DNA from: Holophagaceae bacterium
GTDB taxonomy: Bacteria; Acidobacteriota; Holophagae; Holophagales; Holophagaceae
DNA length: 16,153 nucleotides
Direction: 5' to 3'
Assembly (NCBI GenBank): GCA_003158505.1
Contig: PMJK01000055.1
Location: 1-16,153 of the forward strand
Program-made: the position numbers and the translations under genes
Notes under the pieces: generated by a model
What the model saw: the letters and a program-made list of their open reading frames with translations, nothing else
Database searches by the model: none
Told to the model about the DNA's origin: nothing
Shown here: one piece after another, positions 1 to 7,631 of the stretch
Layout: every line of letters begins with the position of its first letter
How positions within the stretch are numbered: the stretch's first letter is position 1

Positions 1-148
1 TCATCCCTTCGGGGGGGGGGGGGCGTGCGTCGCGATGCAGCGTCACGCTCGCCGCGCGTAGTACCTGCTACGCTTCGACTCGCATTCCTCGCCTCGCTCG
101 CCCGGCACCCCCCGCGCGGCGACGTGGGGCCCCGATAGGAACTCTTAC
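1..148. other. Gene-free region with G13 tract and short palindromes
   Basis: I see no gene here. An uninterrupted run of 13 G lies at 11-23 and is preceded by CCC-TTCG-GGG (5-14), which can fold as a UUCG-type tetraloop hairpin. AGCGT-C-ACGCT (39-49) is a near-perfect small palindrome. GCGTAG-TACCTG-CTACGC (56-73) is a perfect 6-bp stem with a 6-nt loop. GGGGCCCC sits at 126-133. The cluster of GC-rich palindromes resembles REP-type intergenic repeats, but only one copy is visible, so repetition is not shown. The first gene begins at 149 with AGGA (137-140) as its ribosome site. No convincing promoter hexamers were found. Confidence 0.5.
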
Positions 149-1333
149 ATGCACATGCCGGCCTACGAACGCGATCCTTTCGCCACCTCCCTGGAGACCC
201 GCATCCTGAAGTGCGGGGAGGAGAAGGGCCGACCCTTCGTGGTCCTGGAGGACACGGTCTTCTATCCCGAGGGAGGAGGGCAGCCCTGTGACCTTGGCAC
301 GGTGAACGGGGTGGCCGTGGTGGACGTCCAGAAACGCGAAGGCGAGCTCCTCCACTTTCTCGGTGCCACCGTCCCGGAAGGCCCGGCCTCCCTGAGACTG
401 GACTGGATCCGCCGCTTCGACCATATGCAACAGCACACGGGTCAGCATCTGCTCACGGCCGTGGCCCAGGACCAGTTCAAATGGGAGACCACCGCCTTCC
501 ATCTCGGGGCCCAGGTTTGCGATATTGAACTGGACGCACCTTCGATTTCACTCCAGGAACTGGGTCGCCTCGAAGAGGCCGTAGCCGCAGAGATCCGCGC
601 CCATCATGAGATTTCCGCCCGCTGGGTGAGCCCCGAGGCCTACGGGCAGGAACCGGTGCGCTCCAGGGGGTTGCCCGAGGGCCACGCCGGCGACATCCGT
701 CTGGTGCAGATCGCAGGCGTGGACCTGAACACCTGCGGCGGCACGCACCTGCGCCACACCGGTGAGATCGAGACCCTCAAACTGCTGGGCACCGAATCCA
801 TCCGTGGTGGTACGAGACTTTTCTATGTTGCAGGAGGGCGCGCCAGGCTGCGCCTGGGCGCGCATGAAAACCGTAATGCGACGCTGCGCGCACTGTTGGG
901 CGCGCCCGACGAGGACCTGGTGAATGCGCTCCAGATCAAGCTGGACCAGCTCCTGGCCCTGGAGCGGCGCAGCCGCAAGCTGGAGGAGGAACTGGCCGAG
1001 GGCCAGGCCGCGGCCCTGGCGGCGCGGCCAGAGGTCCTGGTGGAGGCTCACCTGGAACATCGGGACATGGCCTTCCTCCAGAAGCTGGCCCGGGGCATCC
1101 TCGGGTTGGATCCCGCCAAGGTTGTGTTCCTCACTGCCGAGACGGGCGGGCAGGGGCTCTTCCTGCTGAGCGCGGGTGAGGGTTCGGCACTGGACGTGGC
1201 CGCAGCCGGGAAGGCCCTTGCGGCGATCCTGGGCGCCAAGGGAGGCGGCGCGGGGAAGACCTTCCAGGGCAAGGCGCCCAGTCTGGCGGCGCGGGCTGAG
1301 GCCCTGGCTCAGCTCCGGCTGCCCCGGGATTGA
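149..1333 (+). CDS. alaX: Alanyl-tRNA editing protein (AlaX, long form with DHHA1 domain)
   Basis: A 394-residue free-standing relative of the editing half of alanyl-tRNA synthetase. Family knowledge: AlaX proteins hydrolyse mischarged Ser- or Gly-tRNA(Ala) in the cytoplasm, which prevents Ala-to-Ser/Gly mistranslation. Residues 1-90 form the N-terminal beta-barrel part (FYPEGGGQPCD at 38-48). The zinc site is HxxxH (His96, His100 in HTGQH) plus CxxxH (Cys196, His200 in CGGTH), so all four ligands are present. The threonyl/alanyl SAD signature continues through GGTRLFYVAGGRA. A helical stretch (about 255-295) leads to a C-terminal DHHA1-like domain ending with GGGAGKTFQGKA, which makes this the long AlaX type. 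The start ATG at 149 has AGGA 8 nt upstream; ATG at 155 is a possible alternative. The stop is 3 nt before the next gene, so the two are probably co-transcribed. There is no aminoacylation domain. Confidence 0.93.
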   Translation: MHMPAYERDPFATSLETRILKCGEEKGRPFVVLEDTVFYPEGGGQPCDLGTVNGVAVVDVQKREGELLHFLGATVPEGPASLRLDWIRRFDHMQQHTGQHLLTAVAQDQFKWETTAFHLGAQVCDIELDAPSISLQELGRLEEAVAAEIRAHHEISARWVSPEAYGQEPVRSRGLPEGHAGDIRLVQIAGVDLNTCGGTHLRHTGEIETLKLLGTESIRGGTRLFYVAGGRARLRLGAHENRNATLRALLGAPDEDLVNALQIKLDQLLALERRSRKLEEELAEGQAAALAARPEVLVEAHLEHRDMAFLQKLARGILGLDPAKVVFLTAETGGQGLFLLSAGEGSALDVAAAGKALAAILGAKGGGAGKTFQGKAPSLAARAEALAQLRLPRD

Positions 1334-1336
1334 GTC

Positions 1337-2191
1337 GTGCTGCGGTCCCTCAATCCCTTGGCTGCGGGCCTCCTGAAGCTATTGATCTGGGGCGGCTTGG
1401 CCTATGCGGCTCTCTGCCTGGGAGTCTTCCTGGTTCAGCGGCGGTTGATGTATTTTCCGGACCGCAGTTCGGAGCGGGAAGCCCAACTGCGCGCCTCCCG
1501 TCTCGGCCTCACGCCCTGGCGGGATGGAGCGGGACGCATCCTGGGTTGGCGGCGTCCTTCCACCTTGCCAAGCCGACCCCGGGTGCTGCTCATGCACGGC
1601 AATGCCGGAGACGCGCTGGGACGGGTGGACTACCTGCCCATGCTGGAGGCCGCGGGATTCGAAGGGGTGCTGCTGGAGTATCCGGGGTATGGGTGCCGCG
1701 CAGGAGAACCCTCGGAGGCCGCCTTCGTAGGGGATGCAAGGGGCGCCCTCTCGCTGCTCCGCACGGAGGGGGCGCCAGTCTTCCTCCTGGGGGAGAGCCT
1801 CGGTTCCGGGGTGGCTGTGCAGGTGGCCGCGGCGAACGCCGAATCGGTAGCGGGACTCCTGCTGGTGACGCCTTTCGCACGCATGACGGAAGTGGCCGCC
1901 TGGCACTACCCCATCTTTCCCATGAGACTCCTTTTGCGGGACCGCTGGGACAGCCTGGACGCAGTACAGAACTACCCAGGCCCTGTGGCGATCCTACTGG
2001 CTGGCCAGGATGAAGTGGTCGGCGCGCAGCAGGGACGCCGGTTGGCTGGGGTCTGCCCCGGACCCTTGAGGATCTGGGAAGTGCTTCAGGCGGGCCACAA
2101 TGACCTGCCTCTGCAACCTGGTCGACCCCCCTGGTCCGAGATACTTTTCTTCCTCGGCGGGAAGGCAGGCATTGGTAACTCTTCCCAGTGA
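1337..2191 (+). CDS. Membrane-anchored alpha/beta hydrolase (BEM46/YfhR-like)
   Basis: A 284-residue serine hydrolase with one N-terminal membrane segment (about residues 11-33, followed by RR), so the catalytic domain is probably tethered to the inner membrane. The fold signatures are in order: an oxyanion-region HGNAGD (87-92), the nucleophile elbow GESLGS with Ser154, a likely acid at Asp225 (GQDEVV), and His254 in GHND. The order and spacing match the BEM46/YfhR/ABHD13-like group of peptidase_S9-type hydrolases, whose physiological substrates are mostly unknown. The GTG start at 1337 comes 3 nt after the alaX stop, which suggests translational coupling; no strong separate Shine-Dalgarno is visible. 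The gene ends 18 nt before the convergent DUF3857 gene, with no recognisable terminator between them. Thioesterase, lipase or peptidase activity cannot be separated from sequence. Confidence 0.88.
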   Translation: MLRSLNPLAAGLLKLLIWGGLAYAALCLGVFLVQRRLMYFPDRSSEREAQLRASRLGLTPWRDGAGRILGWRRPSTLPSRPRVLLMHGNAGDALGRVDYLPMLEAAGFEGVLLEYPGYGCRAGEPSEAAFVGDARGALSLLRTEGAPVFLLGESLGSGVAVQVAAANAESVAGLLLVTPFARMTEVAAWHYPIFPMRLLLRDRWDSLDAVQNYPGPVAILLAGQDEVVGAQQGRRLAGVCPGPLRIWEVLQAGHNDLPLQPGRPPWSEILFFLGGKAGIGNSSQ

Positions 2192-2209
2192 TTTATTGGC
2201 CCCCGCTAT

Positions 2210-4204
2210 TCAGGGCAGACGCTTGAAGGCCAGCCCGTCCTCCCGCAGGGATTTGAGAAGGGCCCGGTCCTTCTTCCAGGCCGCAAGGCCTTCCACCAAT
2301 CTGTCGTAGCCATAGTCGCAGTCATTCCTGTCCATGATCAGAGAGACACTTAGGGTGGAACCATGTGCGGAGGGTGTTGCGGCCACGGTCCAGGTGAGGC
2401 TGCGAAAGGGAGTTTCCTGTTTCAGTGACGGTAGAACAGGTTCGATCCGATTTGGGACGGAGATGGAGCCCGTGAACTCAAAGTGCGATGAATGCCTCAC
2501 CTGGATCGGTGTTGACCGGGGCTGCCCAGGTCGTTGAATGGGGGCCCCCACTGGGGGCATGCCGGGCAGGTCCAGGGAACACTCGGTTCCACACCGATAG
2601 GCCATGGACGTGGTGAAGCGCACTTCCAACTCGAAGGGCTTTCCCAGCTCGAGGGGATTGCCGTGATGCACTAATTCAAAGGGAGCGTCCGGCGTGAGAT
2701 CGACGCCAAGGGCGGATGGAAGTAGGCGACGCAGAACCGCCGGGTCTATCTCCAGGACCGCCTGACGCAATGCAAAGCTATCGTCGCCGCTGGCCTGGAC
2801 TTTCAGATGGCCCCCCAGATGGCCGTCTGAGCGGGCCTCGCCCACAAGCTTCACCCGAACCTCATTTCTCTGAATCGCCCGGTCGGATACGTTGACCCAG
2901 AGGGCTTGGCGTTCCAGACAGATCATAACGCGATGCCCCCGGTGGGCCCCTGGCAGGTAGCCTAGGGGTGTGAATCTGCTGGTAGGGTCCACCAGTAGGA
3001 ATAGGCCCTGGGGCGTTTCCACCTCCGAGGGCAGGCCCAGGCTTTGATCCAGCCGGATGGCGCTAATCGCGTGATTAAAGGCATAGGGGTTCACGGGTTC
3101 ATCTGGGTCGATTTCACCTTCGACGATGCATGCCAACACAGGGTAGACCTTAAGGCCCAACGCCTTCGCCTGTCCCAGGAAACATGCGGTGAGGTCCTTG
3201 CAGTCCCCATACCGTTTTCGAATTGTTTCTCCAGTCGGTTCGGGAATCCAGCCTCGCTCGGGCGAGAGGTAGACCTGCTTGTAGATGAGTTCCTGGCTCA
3301 TCCATCGGTGGATGGATTGGAGGGCATCGAGGGTGGTCTTCCCGGTGGTGTCCACTACCTTTGTGGGGACGAATCGGGTCTGATACTGCGCCTGCAACCA
3401 AACGGCCAGTTCATCCCAGGAGTCACTGCCAGGCACATCTTTCAGATCTGGATCGTGGAAACGCACGAGTACCCAAGGGTAGAGGTTTCGCGCAGGTGGC
3501 TTGGCCAGTTCATGTTTCGGCAGGGCCGGAACGTCCTTCACGACGATGCTTTGGCCTTTGGTGACCTGCACGTTCTTCAACCATGGTTGTCCGTGTCGGA
3601 GGTCCAGATCCAGGCGCACTGAGTGCATATCCCTGAACCAACCCCCCTGCGTGGCGACCTGCATTTCCCACTGACGGACAGGGTAGACCTCCATGATGGA
3701 ATCCCCGCTCACTGGCCCCATCGGATTATGGAAAACCTGCTCGGATTCGAAGGCGACCAGGCTGCCCTTCACCACCATGGGTAGGAAGGCATGGGTAGCG
3801 GTGCCGCTGCTGAAGTCGTCCCCATCCTCGGATTGGAAGCCCTCGACCTTAAGCACCCGGTCAGAATCCAGAGTCTTCACCTCACCATCGGGTCGGGCGT
3901 TCCACCCCTTGAGACGCTTCACCTGGCTGGTTCGTCCGCCGAGTCCACCAAGACTGAAGATGCCCACGTCCAGACCCCGTTCGGTCAGTACCTTGGTCAA
4001 CCGGTAGCGTTTCACCTTGACGGTGCCTGAACCCACATAGGCGATCTCAGTTCGGTCCAGTAGCACCCAGGCATCGGCATCTGCAGGTGGCATGGCGAGG
4101 GACGCGGATGCGTGGGGCTGGGCCCAGTCCGGCAGCTTCGAAATGGTCTGGGCCCCCAGAGAAAGGGCGAAAACCAGATAAGGGACCGATAACAGGGATC
4201 GCAT
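2210..4204 (-). CDS. Secreted DUF3857 / transglutaminase-fold protein, catalytic triad intact
   Basis: A 664-residue exported protein. The signal peptide (about residues 1-19, ending LSLGAQ) is followed by a DUF3857 beta domain (about 35-250, with the ARPDGEV turn at 103-109). A transglutaminase-like domain follows (about 265-420), then a C-terminal beta-rich region. The cysteine-protease/transglutaminase triad is visible: Cys335 in RYGDCKDL, His378 in FNHAIS and Asp406 in LLVDPTS. Family knowledge: such domains act as proteases, amidases or cross-linking enzymes, and the DUF3857 substrate is unknown. I place the start at ATG 4204, which shares one base with the TGA stop of the upstream gene (TGATG). 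A TTG one codon earlier (4207) is also possible but less likely. Transcription is probably from the upstream gene's promoter. GC content is visibly lower than in flanking genes. A periplasmic or surface location is inferred. Confidence 0.88.
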   Translation of the reverse strand: MRSLLSVPYLVFALSLGAQTISKLPDWAQPHASASLAMPPADADAWVLLDRTEIAYVGSGTVKVKRYRLTKVLTERGLDVGIFSLGGLGGRTSQVKRLKGWNARPDGEVKTLDSDRVLKVEGFQSEDGDDFSSGTATHAFLPMVVKGSLVAFESEQVFHNPMGPVSGDSIMEVYPVRQWEMQVATQGGWFRDMHSVRLDLDLRHGQPWLKNVQVTKGQSIVVKDVPALPKHELAKPPARNLYPWVLVRFHDPDLKDVPGSDSWDELAVWLQAQYQTRFVPTKVVDTTGKTTLDALQSIHRWMSQELIYKQVYLSPERGWIPEPTGETIRKRYGDCKDLTACFLGQAKALGLKVYPVLACIVEGEIDPDEPVNPYAFNHAISAIRLDQSLGLPSEVETPQGLFLLVDPTSRFTPLGYLPGAHRGHRVMICLERQALWVNVSDRAIQRNEVRVKLVGEARSDGHLGGHLKVQASGDDSFALRQAVLEIDPAVLRRLLPSALGVDLTPDAPFELVHHGNPLELGKPFELEVRFTTSMAYRCGTECSLDLPGMPPVGAPIQRPGQPRSTPIQVRHSSHFEFTGSISVPNRIEPVLPSLKQETPFRSLTWTVAATPSAHGSTLSVSLIMDRNDCDYGYDRLVEGLAAWKKDRALLKSLREDGLAFKRLP

Positions 4205-6168
4205 CAATGCACTTTTTCAAGCACGAGGGTCCGCCGTCCCACATCGGAGATCCAACCCAGAAAAGCCTTGAACTCGGCATACGCCCCAGGTGCCGCTACG
4301 AAGGATGTGACTTCCACTTTGTAGAGGCAATGGATCTCGGTGAGGCCCTCCTTCTCGGTGGTTGTGGCGGCCCAGCTGACCGCGCCAAATTGATTCCTAT
4401 AATTGAGAGGCTGTACACCGCCGAATCGGTATCCCGCTGGCACGCGGATGACAGATTCCGCGGCATGAATGCACAGGTAGGGCAGCACGATGGGGAGGCT
4501 TCGGGTGTCGGGGAGCTGGTCCGGTACCCAGAGTGGCAGAGGCATTCCCGGGAACGGATAGACCTGTCGAGTGCGTCCAGCTTCGCGTTCGATTTGGCCC
4601 TTAACTTGGTAGGAGAGGGGATTCACGGGATTGATCACGTCGGACAGTTCTACCGACTGGACGGTGCACCCAGCGAGGTCCTTCTCGAAGGCTTCCTTCA
4701 GCATTTTGGATTGTTCCTTGGGTTCGAGCTTCAGGTATCGGTACCGTTCTGTTTGTTCCGGAATTCCTGAAAACACCCCCTTCACCTGAAAAAGGTCCTC
4801 TTCCTCAGCCACGTTCACCTGATAGGCATAGCGTTGCTGGTTGACCGTCCTCGGTTGAACGGGAAGGGATCCACGGGTTGCAGTCCAGGTCTTGGAGTCC
4901 ACCATTAGCGCAGGGGCACCCTGGAATTCAGAGCGAATGACGCCAGGTGTGCCGAAACGGACGCCCGGGTCATACCAAAAGGTTCCGGCCGGATCTTCAA
5001 CCCCAATGAGCCAATCTGTAATCTGGTAAAAGTCTGAGACTTCGAAATTGAATAGTGCATTCTCACGGTTCGTCGTGAGGGCCAGTTTCGGGTTCAGCCC
5101 GGCCTCTTTCAGTAAGTGGATATAGCAGAGGCCGATCCCATAATCATTGGTCTCTCCACGGGAAACAATTTCCTCGAGGTCCTTTTCCTCCACTTCCCGT
5201 TCCATCTGTTTAGAGGTCCTTGCCGCCTGTTCCTGGAAGGTGAGCTGATTGAGCAGCCTCACCTTCCGATTCAGCAGATCAAGCAGTTTGGCGGCCTTCG
5301 TATGGGGTGCGGCATCCGCCGGGAACAGTGAAAGACCTTCGGCGACCAGGGCCTTGAAATTAGACCCTTTGCCTACATTCCGGTCAAAGGCCCACTTGAG
5401 GTGGGTGTTCGCCACCGCAGACCAATATCTTTCAGGACCATTTTTCGCAGGATCGCGCAAATCCTGGTTTTGATAGAACAACAAGATGCGGGGCCGGTGC
5501 ATGGTGGGGTCCAAGGCGTACGGTGGCAGCTCGAAGGGGGGCAGGTTCTCCCAGGTGAAGACCTTCATGCCACCCTTCTCGAATTTCCTGGGCTCCAGGT
5601 CGGCACCGCTGAAGAGCGACCAGGAGAAGGGATTGGCGATAGAGATTTCCAGGGTGGTCAATGCGGTGTGGAATTCGTTTCCCAGGCCCCATTCCTTGCT
5701 TTGGTCGTTGCCAGGAGGCAGTGGTCCAAATTTGGGGCTGCCGGATTGTTTCCAGCGGATCTCCACGATGCAATCGCCATTCACCCCCGGAGGGATCACC
5801 CTGGTGACCTTCCGACCGAACCCTGATCGCGAGGTGGTTTCTGACTGTGTAAAGTCCTTCTCCTTGTTGAAAACAACCTCCCTGCCGTCGGGGTAGATCG
5901 TGTGGCCATCGATGCTGTGTACATGCTTGGAGAAGACCGGGAGCTGGGCTGCCCTGCGTCCCTTGTCGGAAAGAATGCGAACTCGATAAGTATATTCAAT
6001 GAAGGTGTTCTGAATGATGAGGTGGTCTTCCAGCACGACGGCACCGATGATGCCTTTGGCTGGGTCTTCTTTCATGGCCCAAACTTCCACGGGAATCTTC
6101 GGCCAGGAAGATTCCGCCCCAAGAGACGCCGCAAGCGTGATAAAGAGGACTAGATGGTTGGTTTTCAT
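4204..6168 (-). CDS. Secreted DUF3857 / transglutaminase-fold protein, apparently inactive
   Basis: A 654-residue exported paralogue of the next gene in the operon. The signal peptide is about residues 1-18 (LAASLGAES). The DUF3857 domain spans about 35-240, with IYPDGREV (91-98) matching the partner's RPDGEV turn. The transglutaminase-like fold spans about 290-410. Aligned by eye, the partner's GDCKD corresponds to GETND (338-342), putting Thr340 in place of the catalytic Cys. The partner's NHAI corresponds to TDWL, putting Asp385 in place of His. The acid (Asp400 in WYDPGVRF) is kept. I therefore infer a pseudo-enzyme or binding/scaffold subunit. The ATG at 6168 has GGTGA a few bases upstream. 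The TGA stop overlaps the next ATG, which suggests coupled synthesis and possibly complex formation. A candidate sigma70 promoter lies at 6228-6256. The fold assignment is good, but the function is unknown. Confidence 0.85.
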   Translation of the reverse strand: MKTNHLVLFITLAASLGAESSWPKIPVEVWAMKEDPAKGIIGAVVLEDHLIIQNTFIEYTYRVRILSDKGRRAAQLPVFSKHVHSIDGHTIYPDGREVVFNKEKDFTQSETTSRSGFGRKVTRVIPPGVNGDCIVEIRWKQSGSPKFGPLPPGNDQSKEWGLGNEFHTALTTLEISIANPFSWSLFSGADLEPRKFEKGGMKVFTWENLPPFELPPYALDPTMHRPRILLFYQNQDLRDPAKNGPERYWSAVANTHLKWAFDRNVGKGSNFKALVAEGLSLFPADAAPHTKAAKLLDLLNRKVRLLNQLTFQEQAARTSKQMEREVEEKDLEEIVSRGETNDYGIGLCYIHLLKEAGLNPKLALTTNRENALFNFEVSDFYQITDWLIGVEDPAGTFWYDPGVRFGTPGVIRSEFQGAPALMVDSKTWTATRGSLPVQPRTVNQQRYAYQVNVAEEEDLFQVKGVFSGIPEQTERYRYLKLEPKEQSKMLKEAFEKDLAGCTVQSVELSDVINPVNPLSYQVKGQIEREAGRTRQVYPFPGMPLPLWVPDQLPDTRSLPIVLPYLCIHAAESVIRVPAGYRFGGVQPLNYRNQFGAVSWAATTTEKEGLTEIHCLYKVEVTSFVAAPGAYAEFKAFLGWISDVGRRTLVLEKVH

Positions 6169-6227
6169 TCAGTCACCAAGGCAAGTCCCAGGATTCGGGA
6201 AGAGGGCACTTGAAAAGGACGGAGTTG

Positions 6228-6256
6228 TTAATAATTCGTGCTGAAACCATTGTCAG
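6228..6256 (-). promoter_or_regulatory. Candidate sigma70 promoter for the DUF3857 operon
   Basis: Reading the minus strand, CTGACA (6256-6251; 5 of 6 to TTGACA) is followed by a 17-nt spacer and TATTAA (6233-6228; 4 of 6 to TATAAT). This would start transcription near 6221, giving a leader of about 50 nt before the ATG at 6168. The stretch is clearly more A+T-rich than its surroundings. Its -35 box occupies the same bases as the -35 box of a candidate promoter on the other strand. This is a consensus match only; promoter consensus in this organism is assumed. Confidence 0.4.
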
Positions 6257-6278
6257 GTTAAACCGGCGTGGATATCAA
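6250..6278 (+). promoter_or_regulatory. Candidate sigma70 promoter for the cysteine desulfurase gene
   Basis: TTGTCA (6250-6255; 5 of 6 to consensus) is separated by 17 nt from TATCAA (6273-6278; 4 of 6). It would fire toward the cysteine desulfurase and leave a leader of roughly 165 nt before ATG 6451. That leader would contain the nested hairpin at 6346-6396. The -35 box overlaps that of the opposing candidate promoter, so RNA polymerase binding could be mutually exclusive. This is a consensus match only. Confidence 0.35.
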
Positions 6279-6345
6279 TGCTGTGGCCCGATTCCATGGC
6301 TGGAGTCAATCCCTTACAAATGACGCGCAACCGGGGTGAAGCATT

Positions 6346-6396
6346 CAGGTCTGACGAATCTTGCACTGTCCAAGTTGTTCGACTTTTCTAGACCTG
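6346..6396 (+). other. Possible leader hairpin upstream of cysteine desulfurase
   Basis: CAGGTCT (6346-6352) is an exact inverted repeat of AGACCTG (6390-6396). Nested inside are CGAA (6355-6358) with TTCG (6378-6381), and CTTG (6360-6363) with CAAG (6371-6374) around a 7-nt loop. Together they can form one bent stem in the RNA upstream of the gene at 6451. It has no U-tract and does not look like a terminator. It could be a regulatory leader structure or an operator half-site pair, or it could be chance. I match it to no known riboswitch. Confidence 0.25.
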
Positions 6397-6450
6397 CACA
6401 CTCCCATCCAAAGCATTTGGCTCGTGAGATGGAATAATCAGGCCACCATG

Positions 6451-7608
6451 ATGTCCCTCTACCTCGACCACAATGCCACGACGCCCCTGGATCCCCAGGC
6501 CTTCGAGGCCATGCGGCCCTGGTTCACGGAGCGTTTCGGCAATGCCAGCGCGGCCTACACCCTGGGGCACTTGTCGGATGGCGCGGTGGTGGCGGCGCGG
6601 GAGCAGGTGGCGGATCTGGTGGGTTGCGCGCCCGCAGAAATCGTCTTCACGTCCGGCGGCACCGAGAGCCTGAACCATGCCTTCAAGGGCGTGTGGGAGG
6701 CCTTTCCCACCAAGAGGCACCTGGTCACCACCGCCGTCGAGCATCCCGCCGTGAGGGCGCTGGTGGGATGGTGGAAGGCCCAAGGGGGCGAAGCCACGGA
6801 CGTGGGCGTGGACGGAGAGGGCCGATTGGACCTGGCGGCGCTGGAACAGATGGTGCGGCCGGATACCGCCCTGGTGGCCGTCATGGCCGCCAACAACGAA
6901 TCGGGTGTCCTGTTCCCAGTGGATGAAGCCGCCCCCATCGCAAAAGCGAAAGGCGCGCTCTTCCTGGTGGATGCCACCCAAGCCATGGGGAAGATCCCCG
7001 TGAATGCCGCGGCCTGGGGCGCAGACCTGCTGGCCCTCAGTGGCCACAAGTTCCACGGGCCGAAGGGCACGGGCCTGCTCATGGTCCGCCGGGGCGTCCG
7101 CCTGAAATCCCTGATGGTCGGCGGATCCCAGGAACGCGGGCGGCGGGGTGGCACGGAGAACGTTCCGGGCATCGTGGGGCTTGGCAAGGCTGCGGAATTG
7201 GCCAGGACTCGTCTGCCGGAGATGGACCAGGTTCGGCGGTTGCGCGATGCACTGGAGGTCCGCCTCCTGACGGAGATTCCCGAGGTCCGGATCCACGGGG
7301 CCGACGCCGAACGCCTGCCCAACACCTGCCTGGTCGGGTTCGCGGGCCTCGAAGGCGAGGCCCTGCAGCTGAAGCTGGCGGAGCGGGGCATATGCGTGTC
7401 CACCGGCAGCGCCTGCAGCACGGGCATGCGCGAACCCAGCCACGTGCTGCGCGCCATGGGGGTGCCTGATGCCTACGCCCGCGGCACGATCCGCCTCAGC
7501 CTGGGGCGGGAGACGACCTCTGAGGAAATGGGGAAAGTCATGGAGATCCTGCCTTCGCTGGTCGCCGGGCTCAGGGGCAGCTCCCCTTTCACAAGCCAGA
7601 AACAGTAA
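6451..7608 (+). CDS. Cysteine desulfurase, NifS/IscS type (class I)
   Basis: A 385-residue PLP-dependent enzyme that converts cysteine to alanine and passes the sulfur, as an enzyme persulfide, to Fe-S cluster assembly or tRNA thiolation in the cytoplasm. The N-terminal LDHNATTP (5-12) is the family signature. The cofactor site shows SGGTES (68-73), His98 in VEHP, Asp174 and Gln177 in VDATQ, and the Schiff-base Lys200 in SGHKFHGPKG. The mobile loop STGSACSTG carries the active Cys322 and is followed by EPSHVL, as in class I NifS/IscS rather than SufS. I chose ATG 6451 because AGG (6440-6442) lies 8 nt upstream; ATG 6448 is equally possible. The reading frame continues upstream to 6361 but that extension does not resemble the family. 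No iscU, iscR or nifU lies alongside, so the physiological role (ISC, NIF or tRNA) is open. Confidence 0.94.
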   Translation: MSLYLDHNATTPLDPQAFEAMRPWFTERFGNASAAYTLGHLSDGAVVAAREQVADLVGCAPAEIVFTSGGTESLNHAFKGVWEAFPTKRHLVTTAVEHPAVRALVGWWKAQGGEATDVGVDGEGRLDLAALEQMVRPDTALVAVMAANNESGVLFPVDEAAPIAKAKGALFLVDATQAMGKIPVNAAAWGADLLALSGHKFHGPKGTGLLMVRRGVRLKSLMVGGSQERGRRGGTENVPGIVGLGKAAELARTRLPEMDQVRRLRDALEVRLLTEIPEVRIHGADAERLPNTCLVGFAGLEGEALQLKLAERGICVSTGSACSTGMREPSHVLRAMGVPDAYARGTIRLSLGRETTSEEMGKVMEILPSLVAGLRGSSPFTSQKQ

Positions 7609-7631
7609 GAGTCCATCCCGCGCCTGACGGA

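Noticed and set aside
68..502. Minus-strand 144-codon frame over the start of alaX
   Set aside because: It is a shadow of alaX; its composition is Gly/Arg-rich, no ribosome site was seen, and the alaX zinc motifs are unambiguous on the plus strand.
1330..2013. Plus-strand 227-codon frame overlapping the alpha/beta hydrolase
   Set aside because: The frame from 1337 carries the full Ser/Asp/His hydrolase pattern, and the alternative is Gly/Arg/Pro-rich without motifs.
6361..6450. N-terminal extension of the cysteine desulfurase from a TTG at 6361
   Set aside because: The extra 30 residues do not resemble the family, which normally begins just before LDHNATTP, and the extension would cover the candidate leader hairpin. 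AGG sits correctly before ATG 6451.
7573..7587. AGGGG-CAGCT-CCCCT followed by TTT as a terminator for the cysteine desulfurase
   Set aside because: The stem has only 5 bp, lies inside the coding region before the stop, and the T-run is only three bases.
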